Shown here in pieces: positions 36,518 through 47,400 of a stretch of DNA of 64,000 bases. The first letter of the stretch is position 1. Each line of letters opens with the position of its first letter. Made by a program: the position numbers and the translations under genes. Source of the DNA: Nitratireductor kimnyeongensis (GTDB taxonomy: Bacteria; Pseudomonadota; Alphaproteobacteria; Rhizobiales; Rhizobiaceae); contig NZ_CP078143.1 in the NCBI RefSeq assembly GCF_019891395.1, positions 2,183,001-2,247,000 of the forward strand, read 5' to 3'. The notes under the pieces were generated by a model that was given only the letters and a program-made list of their open reading frames with translations, did no database searches and was not told the DNA's origin.

Positions 36518-37135
36518 TCAGGGCTTGATGGGGGCACGGCCGGTGGCAAGCGCGTGGTCGAGATATTCCACGCGGTCCTGGCCGAAGAATGCCTCTCCAT
36601 TGAGCACGTAAGCCGGAACACCGACAGCATCGGCTTCCACGGCATCTTTCGTGTTCTGTGCGCGAATTGCCGAAATCTCTTCGCTCTGTGCCTTTTCCAG
36701 AATGGATGCGGAGTCGAATTTTTCCAGTTCAAGATACTTCGCCAGCGTGTCGGGATCGGCGATGTTTTCCTCGTTCGCCCACACGGCGGCGAAAACACGC
36801 TCCATATAGCTCATCGGGTCATGCCCCTCAGCGACGAGTGCTGCGATCACATGGTCCGCAAGAGCCGGGTCGACTGGCCAGTGCTTCGGCGTCTTATTGA
36901 TGGGCATGCCACGGAAATCGGCGATGCGCTGCAGTTCTACCAGACGCAGCCGCTGCCGCACTGGCGGCCGTTTAGCCGGTGGAACTGCTCCGGAAACCTC
37001 CCAAATGCCCATGAGGTTGATCGGTTTCACCCGCACATCCGTACCATGCTTCGAGAGCACCGCACGCAGCGGCTGATGCCCCAGATAGGTGAAGGGCGAT
37101 GCGGATGTGAAATAATAATCAACGGCGGTTGTCAT
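36518..37135 (-). CDS. 2-hydroxychromene-2-carboxylate isomerase family protein
   Basis: DsbA/GST-kappa-fold enzyme of the HCCA isomerase family, glutathione dependent in naphthalene degradation. Typical segments: MTTAVDYYFTSASPFTYLGH with the active-site Ser in the SPFTYLG turn, PINLMGIWEVSG, and VGVPAYVLNGEAFFGQDRVE with the cis-Pro. ATG 37135 with GGAG upstream gives 205 aa; an in-frame start at 37180 is unsupported. It ends the minus-strand run after the thioesterase and FadJ. No other naphthalene gene is nearby, so it likely acts on another substrate. Confidence 0.85.
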   Translation of the reverse strand: MTTAVDYYFTSASPFTYLGHQPLRAVLSKHGTDVRVKPINLMGIWEVSGAVPPAKRPPVRQRLRLVELQRIADFRGMPINKTPKHWPVDPALADHVIAALVAEGHDPMSYMERVFAAVWANEENIADPDTLAKYLELEKFDSASILEKAQSEEISAIRAQNTKDAVEADAVGVPAYVLNGEAFFGQDRVEYLDHALATGRAPIKP

Positions 37136-37197
37136 GGATGTCTCCGGTTCAAACAATGTCGCAGAAACTATCGATCCCAAGGGCGCAGGGATAGACG

Positions 37198-37743
37198 TCA
37201 GGACAACACTTTTGCGCGAGCGCGCATGCCTTGGTGAGACGCCATGAATGCGCGCTCTTCATCGTTTGGTGTGCGCGGAGCTGCGTCCACACCAAGAGCG
37301 CCCATAACCTCCTCGACGGAGACAAAGCGTCTGCCATTGTAATCATAGACACCACCCGTGGTGAGGATCATGGCCGCAACGCGCCCATCGCCAAGCACAA
37401 ACCGGTGCTGCCCAATGATCTGCGTGCCATCCCAGGTCTCGATGGTCGAGACCACATCGAACCGTTGCCAAAGGCGCACTTCGCGCACATAGGCAGTCTG
37501 CAACCCGCCAAGAAGAGGCGCCCAACCGCGCTTGCGGGCGGCGCCGATCAGCCCGCTGCGGAGGAAGATATCGATGCGCCCCATATCCGCCAGCATCATG
37601 TAGCGGGCATTGTTGAGGTGGATGTTCATGTCGATGTCGGTGGGCAGACAGCGGAAAGAGAGTTTGCTCTCATCGCCCAGCCGATAGACGCCCCGGCTCT
37701 TGCGTGTCGCGGCCACGCGAAGAAGACGCATCCAGACATACAT
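37198..37743 (-). CDS. Hotdog-fold acyl-CoA thioesterase
   Basis: A 181-aa thioesterase of the 4HBT/FadM-like group. The hotdog-fold start is FRCLPTDIDMNIHLNNARYM, followed by the central helix and YVREVRLWQRFDVVSTIETW. The N-terminus MYVWMRLLRVAATRK is amphipathic or basic. The ATG is at 37743. It sits between FadJ and the isomerase on the same strand, consistent with hydrolysis of acyl-CoA intermediates in the fatty-acid cluster. A 139-base gap with a hairpin separates it from fadJ, so it may have its own promoter. Confidence 0.85.
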   Translation of the reverse strand: MYVWMRLLRVAATRKSRGVYRLGDESKLSFRCLPTDIDMNIHLNNARYMMLADMGRIDIFLRSGLIGAARKRGWAPLLGGLQTAYVREVRLWQRFDVVSTIETWDGTQIIGQHRFVLGDGRVAAMILTTGGVYDYNGRRFVSVEEVMGALGVDAAPRTPNDEERAFMASHQGMRARAKVLS

Positions 37744-37839
37744 GATTTTCTATCCCGAGAAGTTTGCTGTTGCGGTTGGCGCTCCTCCTAGCGTTTCGGG
37801 AGCTTCAGGGAAACCGCATTTTGAGGTGTTGCCCTGTTC

Positions 37840-37872
37840 ACCGTCCCGGATGCGGAGAGCGACTGGGACGGT
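37840..37872 (-). other. Hairpin between fadJ and the thioesterase gene
   Basis: ACCGTCCC (37840-37847) and GGGACGGT (37865-37872) form a perfect 8-bp stem ten bases after the fadJ stop. No T-run follows, so it is more likely an mRNA 3'-end stabiliser or attenuator than a full terminator. Confidence 0.45.
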
Positions 37873-37882
37873 GCTTGTGACT

Positions 37883-40102
37883 TCAGGCGGCTTTCTTGTC
37901 CGCCACCTGTTCCGGCGCGAAGCGCTGGTAGAACGTCTCGCCGCTTTCGGCCATTTCCAGAAGCAGCTTCGGTGCTTTGAACTGCTTGCCATACTTCTTC
38001 TGCAGGCGCTTAGTCATGGCGACGAAGGCATCTGCGCCCATCCCGTCGATGTAGGACAGCGCACCACCCGTGTAGGGCGCGAAGCCGAAGGCGAGGATGG
38101 AGCCTACATCCGCCTCGCGCGGATCGACGACGATACCTTCTTCCATGATGCGGGCTGCCTCCAGCGCGATGGTCGCAAGAAATCGTTCCTGCAATTCCTC
38201 CACGTCGAGCTTGTCCGGGTTCTTCTGCGGATAGAGGTCCTTCAAGCCGGCCCAAAGATGCTTCTTGGCAGGCTTTGCCGGATAGTCGTAAAAACCCTTG
38301 CCGTTCTTGCGGCCAAGGCGGCCATGCTTGTCGACCAGCGTGTCGATCAGCGCCATGTGGCGTGGGTCGACGGCCTTGGGGCCAAGATCGCGCACGGTCT
38401 GCTTCATGATCTTCTGGGCAAGGTCGACAGCCGTCTCATCGGTGAGGGCGAGCGGGCCGACCGGCATGCCGGCCATCTTTGCCGCATTCTCCACCATCGG
38501 AGCTGGAACGCCCTCGATGATCATGGAGAAGGCTTCCTGCATGTAGCGCAGGACGCAGCGATTGACGTAAAAGCCGCGCGTGTCGTTGACCACGATAGGC
38601 GTCTTCTTGATGGCGCGCACATAGTCCATCGCCATGGCGAGCGCCTTGTCGCCGGTCTTCTTGCCCATGATGATCTCCACCAGCATCATCTTGTCGACAG
38701 GCGAGAAGAAGTGGATGCCGATGAAGTTCTTCGGGCGTTTGGAGTTTTTCGCCAGGCCGGAGATCGGAATGGTCGAGGTGTTGGAGGCAAAGACGGCAGA
38801 CGGTTTCAGAACGGCCTCGGCCTTCTCCGTCGCCGTCTTCTTGATTTCCGAATCCTCGAAGACCGCTTCGATCACCAGATCGCAACCTTCAAGCTCGGCA
38901 TAATCCTCGCTCGGCGTGATGAGGGATAGGAGCTTTTCCTTGTCCTCGGCGGTGGCGCGGCCCTTCTTGATGGCCTTGTCCATCAGATCGGCCGAATGCG
39001 CCTTGCCCTTCTCGGCGGATGCCGTGTCGCGGTCGATCAGAACGACCGGAATGCCGGCCTTGGCCGTCACGAAGGCGATGCCCGCGCCCATGAAGCCGGC
39101 ACCGAGCACGCCGATCTTCTTGAACTTCTTCGCGGGCACGTCGTTCGGGCGGCGCGCGCCCTTGTTGAGCTCCTGCAGCGAGACGAAGAACGAGCGGATC
39201 ATCATCTTCGCTTCGGTCGTCTGCATGATCTCGGTGAAATAGCGCTGCTCGATGGTGAGCGCCGTGTCGAAGGGCACCAGCATGCCCTCGTAGACGCATT
39301 TCAGGATCGCGGCTGCTGCCGGGTAATTGTTGTAGGTCTCACGGCGCAGAATGGCGATTGCCGGCGGCCAGAGGTTCGCGCCTGCTGCGGAGTAGACGGG
39401 CCCGCCGGGCAGTTTGAAGCCCTTCTCATCCCATGGCTGAACCGGGCTCAATCCGTCCAGGATCATCTTCTTTGCGGTCTCGACCAGCTTCTTGGGTGCT
39501 GCGATCTCGTGGATCAGCCCCATGGCCTTCGCCTTCTGCGGCGTCAGCGTCTGGCCAGTGGTGAGCATTTGAAGGGCTTCCTGCGGCTTGGCAAGACGCG
39601 GCACACGCTGGGTGCCGCCCGCGCCGGGGAAAATGCCCACCTTCACTTCGGGAAGCGCCATCTTCACCGCCGTGCTGTCGGCCGCGACACGGCCATGGCA
39701 GGCGAGCGACAGCTCGAAAGCACCGCCCATGCATGTGCCGTTGATGGCTGAGACCCACGGCTTGCCGGAGGTTTCAAGCTTGCGCCAGAGCCAGCCCATG
39801 CGGCCAGCATTTTCGAACAGAAGCTTGATTGCCTTCTTGTGGTCTTTCGCCTTTTCCTTCTCGAACTGGCCGAGCATTTTCTGCAGCATGGTCAGGTCCG
39901 CGCCGCCGGAAAAGGTCTCCTTGCCGGAAGTGATGACAGCACCCTTGATCGCGTCATCGCCGGCAACCCGGTCGATGATCGCATCCAGCTCGTTCATCAC
40001 CTCTTCGGTGAAAACGTTCATGGAGCGGTCCGGCATGTCCCAGGTGAGGAGTGCTACGCCGTCGGCGTCCACGTCTACGGTGAAGTTCTTGTAGTCGGTC
40101 AT
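37883..40102 (-). CDS. fadJ: FadJ/FadB-type bifunctional enoyl-CoA hydratase/3-hydroxyacyl-CoA dehydrogenase
   Basis: Catalyses hydration and NAD-dependent oxidation steps of beta-oxidation. The N-terminal crotonase domain (1-~300) has [32 protein letters not shown] and [13 protein letters not shown]. The dehydrogenase starts near 330 with [20 protein letters not shown] and has [20 protein letters not shown], ending with two helical HCDH C-terminal repeats. Length of 739 aa matches. The thiolase lies 22 bases upstream, so the two are clearly one operon. Confidence 0.95.
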   Translation of the reverse strand: MTDYKNFTVDVDADGVALLTWDMPDRSMNVFTEEVMNELDAIIDRVAGDDAIKGAVITSGKETFSGGADLTMLQKMLGQFEKEKAKDHKKAIKLLFENAGRMGWLWRKLETSGKPWVSAINGTCMGGAFELSLACHGRVAADSTAVKMALPEVKVGIFPGAGGTQRVPRLAKPQEALQMLTTGQTLTPQKAKAMGLIHEIAAPKKLVETAKKMILDGLSPVQPWDEKGFKLPGGPVYSAAGANLWPPAIAILRRETYNNYPAAAAILKCVYEGMLVPFDTALTIEQRYFTEIMQTTEAKMMIRSFFVSLQELNKGARRPNDVPAKKFKKIGVLGAGFMGAGIAFVTAKAGIPVVLIDRDTASAEKGKAHSADLMDKAIKKGRATAEDKEKLLSLITPSEDYAELEGCDLVIEAVFEDSEIKKTATEKAEAVLKPSAVFASNTSTIPISGLAKNSKRPKNFIGIHFFSPVDKMMLVEIIMGKKTGDKALAMAMDYVRAIKKTPIVVNDTRGFYVNRCVLRYMQEAFSMIIEGVPAPMVENAAKMAGMPVGPLALTDETAVDLAQKIMKQTVRDLGPKAVDPRHMALIDTLVDKHGRLGRKNGKGFYDYPAKPAKKHLWAGLKDLYPQKNPDKLDVEELQERFLATIALEAARIMEEGIVVDPREADVGSILAFGFAPYTGGALSYIDGMGADAFVAMTKRLQKKYGKQFKAPKLLLEMAESGETFYQRFAPEQVADKKAA

Positions 40103-40124
40103 GGTCTGATCTCTCCCCGACAGC

Positions 40125-41333
40125 TCAAACGCGTTCGATGATGGTTGCGGTGCCCATGCCTGCGCCGATGCACAGCGTCACGAGCGCCGTGTTCAGGTCG
40201 CGGCGCTCCAGTTCATCGAGAACCGTGCCGAAGATCATCGCGCCGGTCGCACCCAGCGGATGACCCATGGCGATCGCGCCGCCATTCACATTGATCCGGT
40301 CATGGTCGATCTCGAAGGCCTGCATGTAGCGCAGCACCACGGAAGCGAAAGCTTCGTTCAACTCGAATAGGTCGATGTCCGAAAGGTTCATCTTGGCTTT
40401 CTTGAGAAGCTTCTCCGTCACGTCAACCGGCCCGGTCAGCATGATGGCAGGCTCGGAGCCGATATTGGTGAAGGCGCGGATCCTGGCGCGCGGCGCAAGC
40501 CCCATGGATTTGCCGGCCTTGCGCGAACCGAGCAGCACCGCGGCAGCTCCATCGACGATGCCCGACGAGTTGCCGGCATGGTGCACGTGGTTGATGCTCT
40601 CAAGCTCCGGATAACGCTGCACGGCGACGGCGTCGAAGCCGCCCATCTCGCCGGGCATGACGAAGGAAGGGTTCAACTGGCCAAGCGCCTGCATATCGGT
40701 GCCGGGGCGCATGTGCTCGTCATGATCCAGAAGGGTCAGGCCGTTCTGGTCTTCCACCGGAATCACGGACTTTTTGAAATAGCCCTTGTCCCAGGCATTC
40801 TTGGCGCGCTTCTGGCTTTCAACCGCATAGGCATCCACATCGTCACGCGAGAACCCGTATTTCGTGGCGATCAGGTCGGCGGAAACGCCCTGTGGCATGA
40901 AATAGGATGGAATGCCGACCGAGGGGTCCATGAACCATGCGCCGCCGGACATGCCCATGCCGACGCGCGACATGCTTTCTACGCCACCGGCAATGACGAT
41001 CTCGTCGGAGCCGCCGGCAATCTTGGCCGCGCCCAGATTGATCGCATCGAGGCCGGAGGCGCAGAAGCGCGAGATCTGCATGCCCGGAGCCGCATTTGCG
41101 TAGCGCGCTTCGAAGGCGGCCGAGCGTGGGATCACGGAGCCGGCTTCACCGACCGGGTCGACGCAGCCGAAAATAATGTCGTCCACCTTTGCCGTGTCGA
41201 GTCCATTGCGATCACGAACGGCTTCGAGAACCTTCGCGCCAAGGCGCACGGCAGGCACCTCGTGCAGCGATCCGTCCTTCTTGCCGCGCCCGCGCGGCGT
41301 GCGCACGGCGTCATATACATAAGCGTCAGCCAT
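40125..41333 (-). CDS. fadA: Acetyl-CoA C-acyltransferase (thiolase, FadA/FadI type)
   Basis: Last step of beta-oxidation, thiolytic cleavage of 3-ketoacyl-CoA. The acyl-carrying Cys is in [15 protein letters not shown] near residue 90; [16 protein letters not shown] supplies the His and [15 protein letters not shown] the second Cys at the C-terminus. Length is 402 aa. ATG at 41333. fadJ follows after 22 bases. A 144-base gap separates it from the acyl-CoA dehydrogenase upstream. Confidence 0.95.
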   Translation of the reverse strand: MADAYVYDAVRTPRGRGKKDGSLHEVPAVRLGAKVLEAVRDRNGLDTAKVDDIIFGCVDPVGEAGSVIPRSAAFEARYANAAPGMQISRFCASGLDAINLGAAKIAGGSDEIVIAGGVESMSRVGMGMSGGAWFMDPSVGIPSYFMPQGVSADLIATKYGFSRDDVDAYAVESQKRAKNAWDKGYFKKSVIPVEDQNGLTLLDHDEHMRPGTDMQALGQLNPSFVMPGEMGGFDAVAVQRYPELESINHVHHAGNSSGIVDGAAAVLLGSRKAGKSMGLAPRARIRAFTNIGSEPAIMLTGPVDVTEKLLKKAKMNLSDIDLFELNEAFASVVLRYMQAFEIDHDRINVNGGAIAMGHPLGATGAMIFGTVLDELERRDLNTALVTLCIGAGMGTATIIERV

Positions 41334-41477
41334 ATCGGTCTCCCTATTTCTTGACCCAACGCGGGGTCGTGCAATTGGTTCAGAGGGGTCTGGCGACCAT
41401 CAGAGCCTGTCGGTTTTCGCGTTTGTGGACTGTCTTTCGCGGATCGCAGGCTAGAACGACATTTGCCCTCTTGCCAG

Positions 41478-43274
41478 TCAAAACGCCTCCTCGGGCAGCG
41501 CCATCATGGTATCCGCACCCGTCGAGATGCGAGCGAGATGCGCCGCCGTTTCGGGCATGACGCGCTCCATGAAGTAGCGGCCGGTGGCAATCTTTGCCTC
41601 AAGGAAGGAAGCATCGCCATTGGCGCTGGCGGCAATCTGCTCTTGGGCTTGCTTGACCATGCGCCCCCACATGTAGCCAAGCGCCACAAGGCCCATCAGA
41701 TGCATGTAGTCATAGGAGGCGGCACCGGCATTGTCCGGCTTCTGAACGGCGTTCTGCATGAGCCAGAGCGATGCTGCCTGCAGGTCGTTCAACCCCTTCT
41801 TCAGTGCCTTTGTAAAGGGCGCCATCGCCTCGTCTTCGCGATGCGCCTGACAGAAATCGCCGACTTCCTTGAAGAAGGCCTGAACGGCGCGACCACCATT
41901 GGCCGGCAGCTTGCGTCCCACCAGGTCGAGCGCCTGAATGCCGTTCGCGCCCTCATAGATCATGGCGATGCGTGCATCGCGCACGAACTGGCTCATGCCA
42001 TGCTCTTCAATATAGCCATGTCCGCCGAACATCTGCTGCGCCATCACAGCGTGATCGAAGCCCTTGTCGGTGAGGACACCCTTGACGACCGGCGTCATCA
42101 GCGCCAACAGATCGGAAGCGGCTTCGCGATCCTTCGCGTCTTCGGACAGATGCGCAATGTCGGATTGCAGCGCTGTCCAGAGGATCAGCGCACGACCGGC
42201 CTCGTTGAAAGCGCGCATGGTCATCAGATTGCGGCGAACATCGGGATGGACGATGATCGGGTCTGCCTTCTTTTCCGGCGCTTTCGGCCCTGTGAGCGAG
42301 CGGCCCTGAAGGCGATCGCGGGCATACTCGACCGCACCTTGATAGGCGGCCTCGCCAATGGCATGCCCTTGCAAGCCGACACCGAGGCGCGCCTCGTTCA
42401 TCATGGTGAACATGGCCTTGAGGCCGCCATTCTCCTCACCCAGCAGATAGCCGGTCGCTTCGTCATAGTTCATGACGCAGGTGGCGTTGCCGTGAATGCC
42501 CATCTTTTCCTCGATGGCTCCGCAGGAAACGGCATTGTGCGCACCAGGCGCGCCGGCTTCGTCTACCATGACCTTGGGCACGATGAAGAGCGAGATCCCC
42601 TTCACACCAACCGGCGCGCCTTCGATGCGTGCCAAAACCAGATGAATGATGTTTTCCGAGAGATCGTGTTCTCCAGCGGAAATGAAAATCTTCTGGCCGG
42701 AAATCCTGTAGGTGCCGTCGCCATTGGGAACGGCTTTCGAATTCAAAAGACCGAGATCGGTGCCGCAATGGGGTTCGGTCAGGTTCATGGTCCCGGTCCA
42801 TGTTCCTTCCACCATTTTGGGCAACCATTTCTGTTTCTGGTCATCCGTGCCGTGAGTGAGGATCGCAGCTATGGCGCCCTGCGTGAGGCCCGGATACATC
42901 ATCAAAGCCATGTTGGCGGAGATAAGATACTCGCTGACAGCCGAGTGCACCGTGTAGGGAAGGCCCTGGCCGCCATACTCCGCAGGCACGGAAAGGCCCA
43001 GCCAGCCGCCTTCGCAATATTGGCGGTAGGCATCACCAAAACCCTTTGGCGTGGTGACAGAACCATCCTCACTGTGGGTGCAGCCTTCCATGTCGCCAAC
43101 TCGGTTGAGCGGCTGCATGACGTTTTCTGCAAGCTTCGCACCCTCGCTCAATATCGCATCCACTATGTCCGGTGAGGCATCGGCGAAGCCTGGCAAATTG
43201 TCGTAATTGCCATAGCCAAGAACATCGTTGAGCACGAACAGCGTGTCGCGCACGGGCGCCCGATAGGTCGGCAT
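41478..43274 (-). CDS. Long-type acyl-CoA dehydrogenase with C-terminal extension
   Basis: FAD enzyme making the first double bond in beta-oxidation. ATG 43274 (MPTYRAPVRDTLFVLNDVLG, 598 aa) starts with the short N-terminal domain of this class; the in-frame start at 43343 is unsupported. FAD-binding segments are MNLTEPHCGTDLGLL and KIFISAGEHDL; the catalytic Glu lies in MIYEGANGIQALDLVGRKL near residue 440. A C-terminal extension domain ends the protein. The same class includes the DMSP enzyme DmdC, but the FadJ/thiolase neighbours favour fatty acids. A palindromic operator lies 73-94 bases upstream. Confidence 0.92.
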   Translation of the reverse strand: MPTYRAPVRDTLFVLNDVLGYGNYDNLPGFADASPDIVDAILSEGAKLAENVMQPLNRVGDMEGCTHSEDGSVTTPKGFGDAYRQYCEGGWLGLSVPAEYGGQGLPYTVHSAVSEYLISANMALMMYPGLTQGAIAAILTHGTDDQKQKWLPKMVEGTWTGTMNLTEPHCGTDLGLLNSKAVPNGDGTYRISGQKIFISAGEHDLSENIIHLVLARIEGAPVGVKGISLFIVPKVMVDEAGAPGAHNAVSCGAIEEKMGIHGNATCVMNYDEATGYLLGEENGGLKAMFTMMNEARLGVGLQGHAIGEAAYQGAVEYARDRLQGRSLTGPKAPEKKADPIIVHPDVRRNLMTMRAFNEAGRALILWTALQSDIAHLSEDAKDREAASDLLALMTPVVKGVLTDKGFDHAVMAQQMFGGHGYIEEHGMSQFVRDARIAMIYEGANGIQALDLVGRKLPANGGRAVQAFFKEVGDFCQAHREDEAMAPFTKALKKGLNDLQAASLWLMQNAVQKPDNAGAASYDYMHLMGLVALGYMWGRMVKQAQEQIAASANGDASFLEAKIATGRYFMERVMPETAAHLARISTGADTMMALPEEAF

Positions 43275-43346
43275 GAGACTCCTCCAGCTCTCGGAATTGC
43301 ACGCGAAAGGAGATTTCGCGCAGTGTCTCAGGCGCTTTAGCAATTT

Positions 43347-43368
43347 TTGACGTTTGCGTAAACGTCAA
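43347..43368. promoter_or_regulatory. Palindromic operator upstream of the acyl-CoA dehydrogenase
   Basis: TTGACGT at 43347-43353 and ACGTCAA at 43362-43368 are symmetric around the centre TTGCGTAA; symmetry extends outward through T- and A-runs (12-bp arms, 43344-43355 and 43360-43371). It lies between the MerR gene and its downstream fad operon. A copy matching at 20 of 22 positions is at 62073-62094. It resembles the palindromes reported for MerR-type (LiuR-like) regulators of acyl-CoA catabolism. Confidence 0.75.
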
Positions 43369-43497
43369 AAAAGACCCGTGACGCGATTCAACCCCCGCGC
43401 AGAATTGTATCGGCGCAGTCTGATTGGCGCTTGTGGATGAGCAGCGCCGCCCGAATGTGAAACGCTTCATGCCCGCTGGCGGAAAGCAGCGGTGGCC

Positions 43498-43965
43498 TCA
43501 CCCGGCAGAGTTGAAAGCTGTACCGCCGTCCAGTCGTGAGGTGACGTCCGCGATCAGCTTCTTGAGTTCGGAAATCGCGTCCTCGATCGAGCGCTGCTGC
43601 CTTTCAAGCCGCACCATCTGTCGTTCGGATTTTCTCAGCACGAGCTTCAACTGCTCGACATTTCCAGCGCTGCGATCTCTATGGGGATCATCCAGATCAA
43701 GAACTTCTTTGATGTCGCTTAAAGAAAAGCCGATCTTTCGGCCAAGCAATATCTGCTGGAGGCGGAGTTTGTCGGTTTGCGAATAAAGGCGTGATGTGCC
43801 GATCCGCTCCGGTGTAAGGAGACCTTTGTCTTCATAAAACCGCAATGCGCGGAGTGTGACGCCAAATTCACGCGCCATCTCGCCAATGCGGGTGTAGCCT
43901 TCGGACTGGTTGGGAGAATCATTTCCCTCGGCTGTGTACGCAACAGCCTTTGCAATGTTCGTCAT
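43498..43965 (-). CDS. MerR-family regulator of the acyl-CoA degradation cluster
   Basis: A 155-aa MerR-type regulator. The helix-turn-helix is TRIGEMAREFGVTLRALRFY with EDKGLLTPERIG; a long C-terminal coiled coil (LVLRKSERQMVRLERQQRSI) gives dimerisation. It has no Cys residues, so it is not a metal sensor. ATG 43965 is chosen; the upstream in-frame start at 44025 is weak. The gene precedes the acyl-CoA dehydrogenase with a palindromic operator between them, the layout of LiuR-like regulators of fatty-acid or branched-chain acyl-CoA degradation. It probably represses the fad genes until an acyl-CoA ligand binds. Confidence 0.85.
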   Translation of the reverse strand: MTNIAKAVAYTAEGNDSPNQSEGYTRIGEMAREFGVTLRALRFYEDKGLLTPERIGTSRLYSQTDKLRLQQILLGRKIGFSLSDIKEVLDLDDPHRDRSAGNVEQLKLVLRKSERQMVRLERQQRSIEDAISELKKLIADVTSRLDGGTAFNSAG

Positions 43966-44402
43966 GATCACTGTTCCGTATCGAATGAGCACTCCGGCGG
44001 GGGTCCGGAATGATGTCATGCCCATTGGTCAAGTTTCGCTGATGGCGAAAGCAGCACCAAGCGGACACGATTTGAAGGCGGGCTTATGCGTTGCAGAATA
44101 AGGCATTACAAGGGCCTGAAGCCAAATTATGGACGGCTTGCTAACAACCTTTCCGGTCAATTTCCGCACATATGATTAATCCGCGGTAAGAAATATTAAC
44201 TTCGTGTTTACCATGATCGGCGAATTGTGGGGTCGTCAGCAGACCGTGCCCGTTCGCTTTTGTTTTCTCGGGCATGGCAGCCTGATCGTGGGTGTCTTGC
44301 AGCGTTTGTCTTCTGCCTTACCGGCGTTCCAAAGCTCAAGGGCCCCGCGTGGCAAGGACTATCGATGGCCAACCGGCAACCGGTGGAGAGGCGGGCGTTC
44401 CG
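43966..44402. other. Divergent intergenic region between the MerR gene and podJ (437 bases)
   Basis: No credible gene. It should carry both promoters. TTAA, seven bases, TTTACC at 44196-44212 is a one-mismatch CtrA-like box about 190 bases before the podJ ATG. Confidence 0.5.
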
Positions 44403-47400
44403 ATGAACAACAAGCGTTCCTATCTGGAGAACATAAATGCCGGTCGTCGGAGGCGGCCAGGGGCGAACGCGTCTCTTGACGAGATAAGCCGCACGTTGGA
44501 GGAAATGGAGCATCGTCTCGGGCATGCAACGGGACATTTCGACCGGAAAACGGACGAAAATGAAGTTGCGCGCCGAATCCAGCAGCTCTCCGAAGCCGTA
44601 TCCCAGACCTATGCAAATCCCATGGAGCGGACGACGCTCCACAAACGCAAAGCACCGGTGCAGGCCTCGTTTGAGCGTGCCGCGCATGAGCTGGCGCGCA
44701 GCCATAGACACGAACGAGAAATCGCCTCGATCGGCAGCATTGCCAATGAGCTGAAGACGCTGCGGGCGGATCTGCATGATGCGATGCGGTCTGGCCTTAA
44801 CGACGAGTTTTCGGTTTTGCGCCGCGAACTGGCGGGTATCATGGCTTCCGTACCCAATGCCGCGTTGAGCAGAGAGCTTGTGGTCGAGTTTGAGCGCTTG
44901 TCCAACGCCATTGCTCAGCTTGCCGAACGCAGTGACGACAAGAACGTCAAGATGCTGCGTTTGGAAATGGAAGAGCTCAAATCGTCCATCTCCAACCTCG
45001 CGCGCGAAGAAACATTGCGTGCGGTCGATCAGCGCTGGGATGCGCTTGATGACCGTTGGAGCGCGTTCGAGGACCGTGTTTCAAATGACATTCGCCGAAG
45101 TGACCCGGCGATCGAAATGCTGCACCAGCGCATTGAAGAGATCGCCCACGCGGTCAACAGCCTTCCCGAGTCGCTTTCGATCCAGTCGCTCGAGGATCGG
45201 GTGCGCACACTGGCCGGTGCGCTCGACCAACTGCTGGAAGGGAAGCAGCAAAGCAACCCTGAAATCTATGCCGCGCTTGACGAACGTCTGGATGAGATCA
45301 GCAGGGCAATCGCGGCTTCAGCACCCAAGGCACAGGTTGCAGGATTTGATCCGCAACCGTTTGAGCGGATTGAAGCCCGTATTTCATCTCTTGCGAACCA
45401 GGTGTCGGAATTGCTTGCCGAGCGCGGGGGTGGAGAGGCTGTCGGGCAGCTCAGCGAACAGCTCTATTCCTTGTCGCAACGGGTTGACGATATCGCCCGC
45501 CGTATCGACCTGCCGGAACAGACGGTGGAACGGCTCGCCGGTCAGATCGCTGGCATCGCAGAGAAGCTGGACAACGCGCCGCAGCCACAGATTGCTGAAC
45601 ATATGCTGCGCGGCATCGAGGATCGTTTCGCCCATCTTTCCCAGGTGATTGAGCAGCGACAGGGCGATGTGATCGAGCAGAGCAGAACGCTGGTCGATGA
45701 GTTGGAACGCCGTCTTCAGGAGATTTCCGCCCGAATCGATGAGCGCAGCCATCCCGTTCACGACGAGGCGGGTATCATGGCGACGATCGATGCACGGTTC
45801 AACGAACTGGTTGCACGTCTCGATACAGGTGCAGGCGAGGGACGGGGAGGTGGTGACGCGCTGCGCGCACTGGAAGCCCGGCTCGATGACATCTCCGGAC
45901 GCTTGCAAGCATCCTCAACAAACGCGTCCTCCGTCGATCCAGAAGTGATCCGGGATCTCGAAGCGCAGGTGCGCAGCCTTTCCGAGCACCTGTCGCGCCC
46001 GAGCGCCGACCTGCCGGAGTTTGAGGACCTGGGTCCGCGTTTGGAGAACATCGAGCGTTCTATTCACGAGAACCGCACCGCCGTTGTGGAGGCAGCGCGC
46101 CACGCTGCGGAACAGGCGATCGGCGCTCTCGGAAACGCCCCGCAGGCGGAGGCGTTTGATCGCGAGCTACGGGCGGAACTGCGGGCCCTTGAGCAACTCA
46201 CCCGCAAATCGGATGAACGCAACACCAAAACCTTCGAAGCCATCCATGACACGCTTCTAAAAATCGTCGATCGGATCGGCACTTCAGGGGGCGCGGTGCA
46301 GAACGATGAGCGTGGTGCCGCTGCCAAGATCGCAGTATCGGCTGCCCCCTCGATTCTGCCCGACCAAGACGAAACTATCGCTGGCGATGTGGACTATGAG
46401 CCCGCTCCCAATCGCTCACCCGCTGAAGCAGCCGCTGCCGCCGCGCGCGCCGCTTTGGACGAGGACGGAGAGAAGGAGCAGGCGAGGCCAGGCCGTACTT
46501 CGCTTCTCGGTGGCTTGTCTCGTGCATGGAGCGCACGTGGCGAAAAGCAGCAAGCCGACGTGGAGGATGAATTCGGTGGGGAGACCGAGCTCGATGTCGA
46601 TGCAAGTCTCGACGCGGTGGAGCTTGATGCCGAGCGCATCAATCAGCCCCTCGAACCAGGTTCCGGTGCCCCGGATCTCAATGCCATCCTGCGCCGTGTG
46701 CGCGACGAAAAGAAAGCGCCTGCGCGCGTTGAGACTGACGACGCGGCGAAATCGGACTTCATTGCAGCGGCTCGCAGGGCCGCTCAAGCTGCCGCTGCTG
46801 AGGCGGAGATCCTCAAAAAGCGCAGGGGCGAGGCGACAGAGGAGCGCGGAGGCTTTGGTTTCGGCCGCCTTCTGAAGCGCAGCAAGAAGCCTCTCATGGT
46901 GATGCTGGGAGCCGGTATCGTGGTCGCTGGCGGCTATCAGGTGAGCAAGGCTTATCTGTCGAGTTCAACCTCCATTCCGACGCCGGTCGCAAGCGACAGC
47001 CTGTCGCCTGAAACGGCACCTGTGATGGCCAAAGCCGCCGATCGGCCCGTTCGCATACTCGACGAACAGCCTCTGGAAGAAGTGGCGCTCAATGAAACCT
47101 CCGACGAGACCGTGAACACGCTGGCCTCCATGCCGGAGACGGACGAACCTGTTGCGGGCAAATTCGAAGAACCTCTTTCGGCAGCGGAAGTGGAAAGCAC
47201 CCCCAAGATGCCCATTTCGGAAGCTGTTCTTCCGGTTTCGCTTGGCGATATTCCCGTCGATGCCGGTCCCGTGCCACTCCGGGAAGCGGCAGCCGAGGGG
47301 GATCCGAAGGCATATTTCGAGATCGGCAGTCGTTATGCGGAAGGACGCGGAACGACCGCCGACGTGTCAAAGGCTGTAGAATGGTACACAAAGGCCGCTG

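Noticed and set aside
41404..41452. AGCCTG/CAGGCT pair in the thiolase-dehydrogenase gap
   Set aside because: Only 6 bp with a 37-base loop; expected by chance.
41463..43175. 570-codon open frame antisense to the acyl-CoA dehydrogenase
   Set aside because: Shadow of a gene with clear family motifs.
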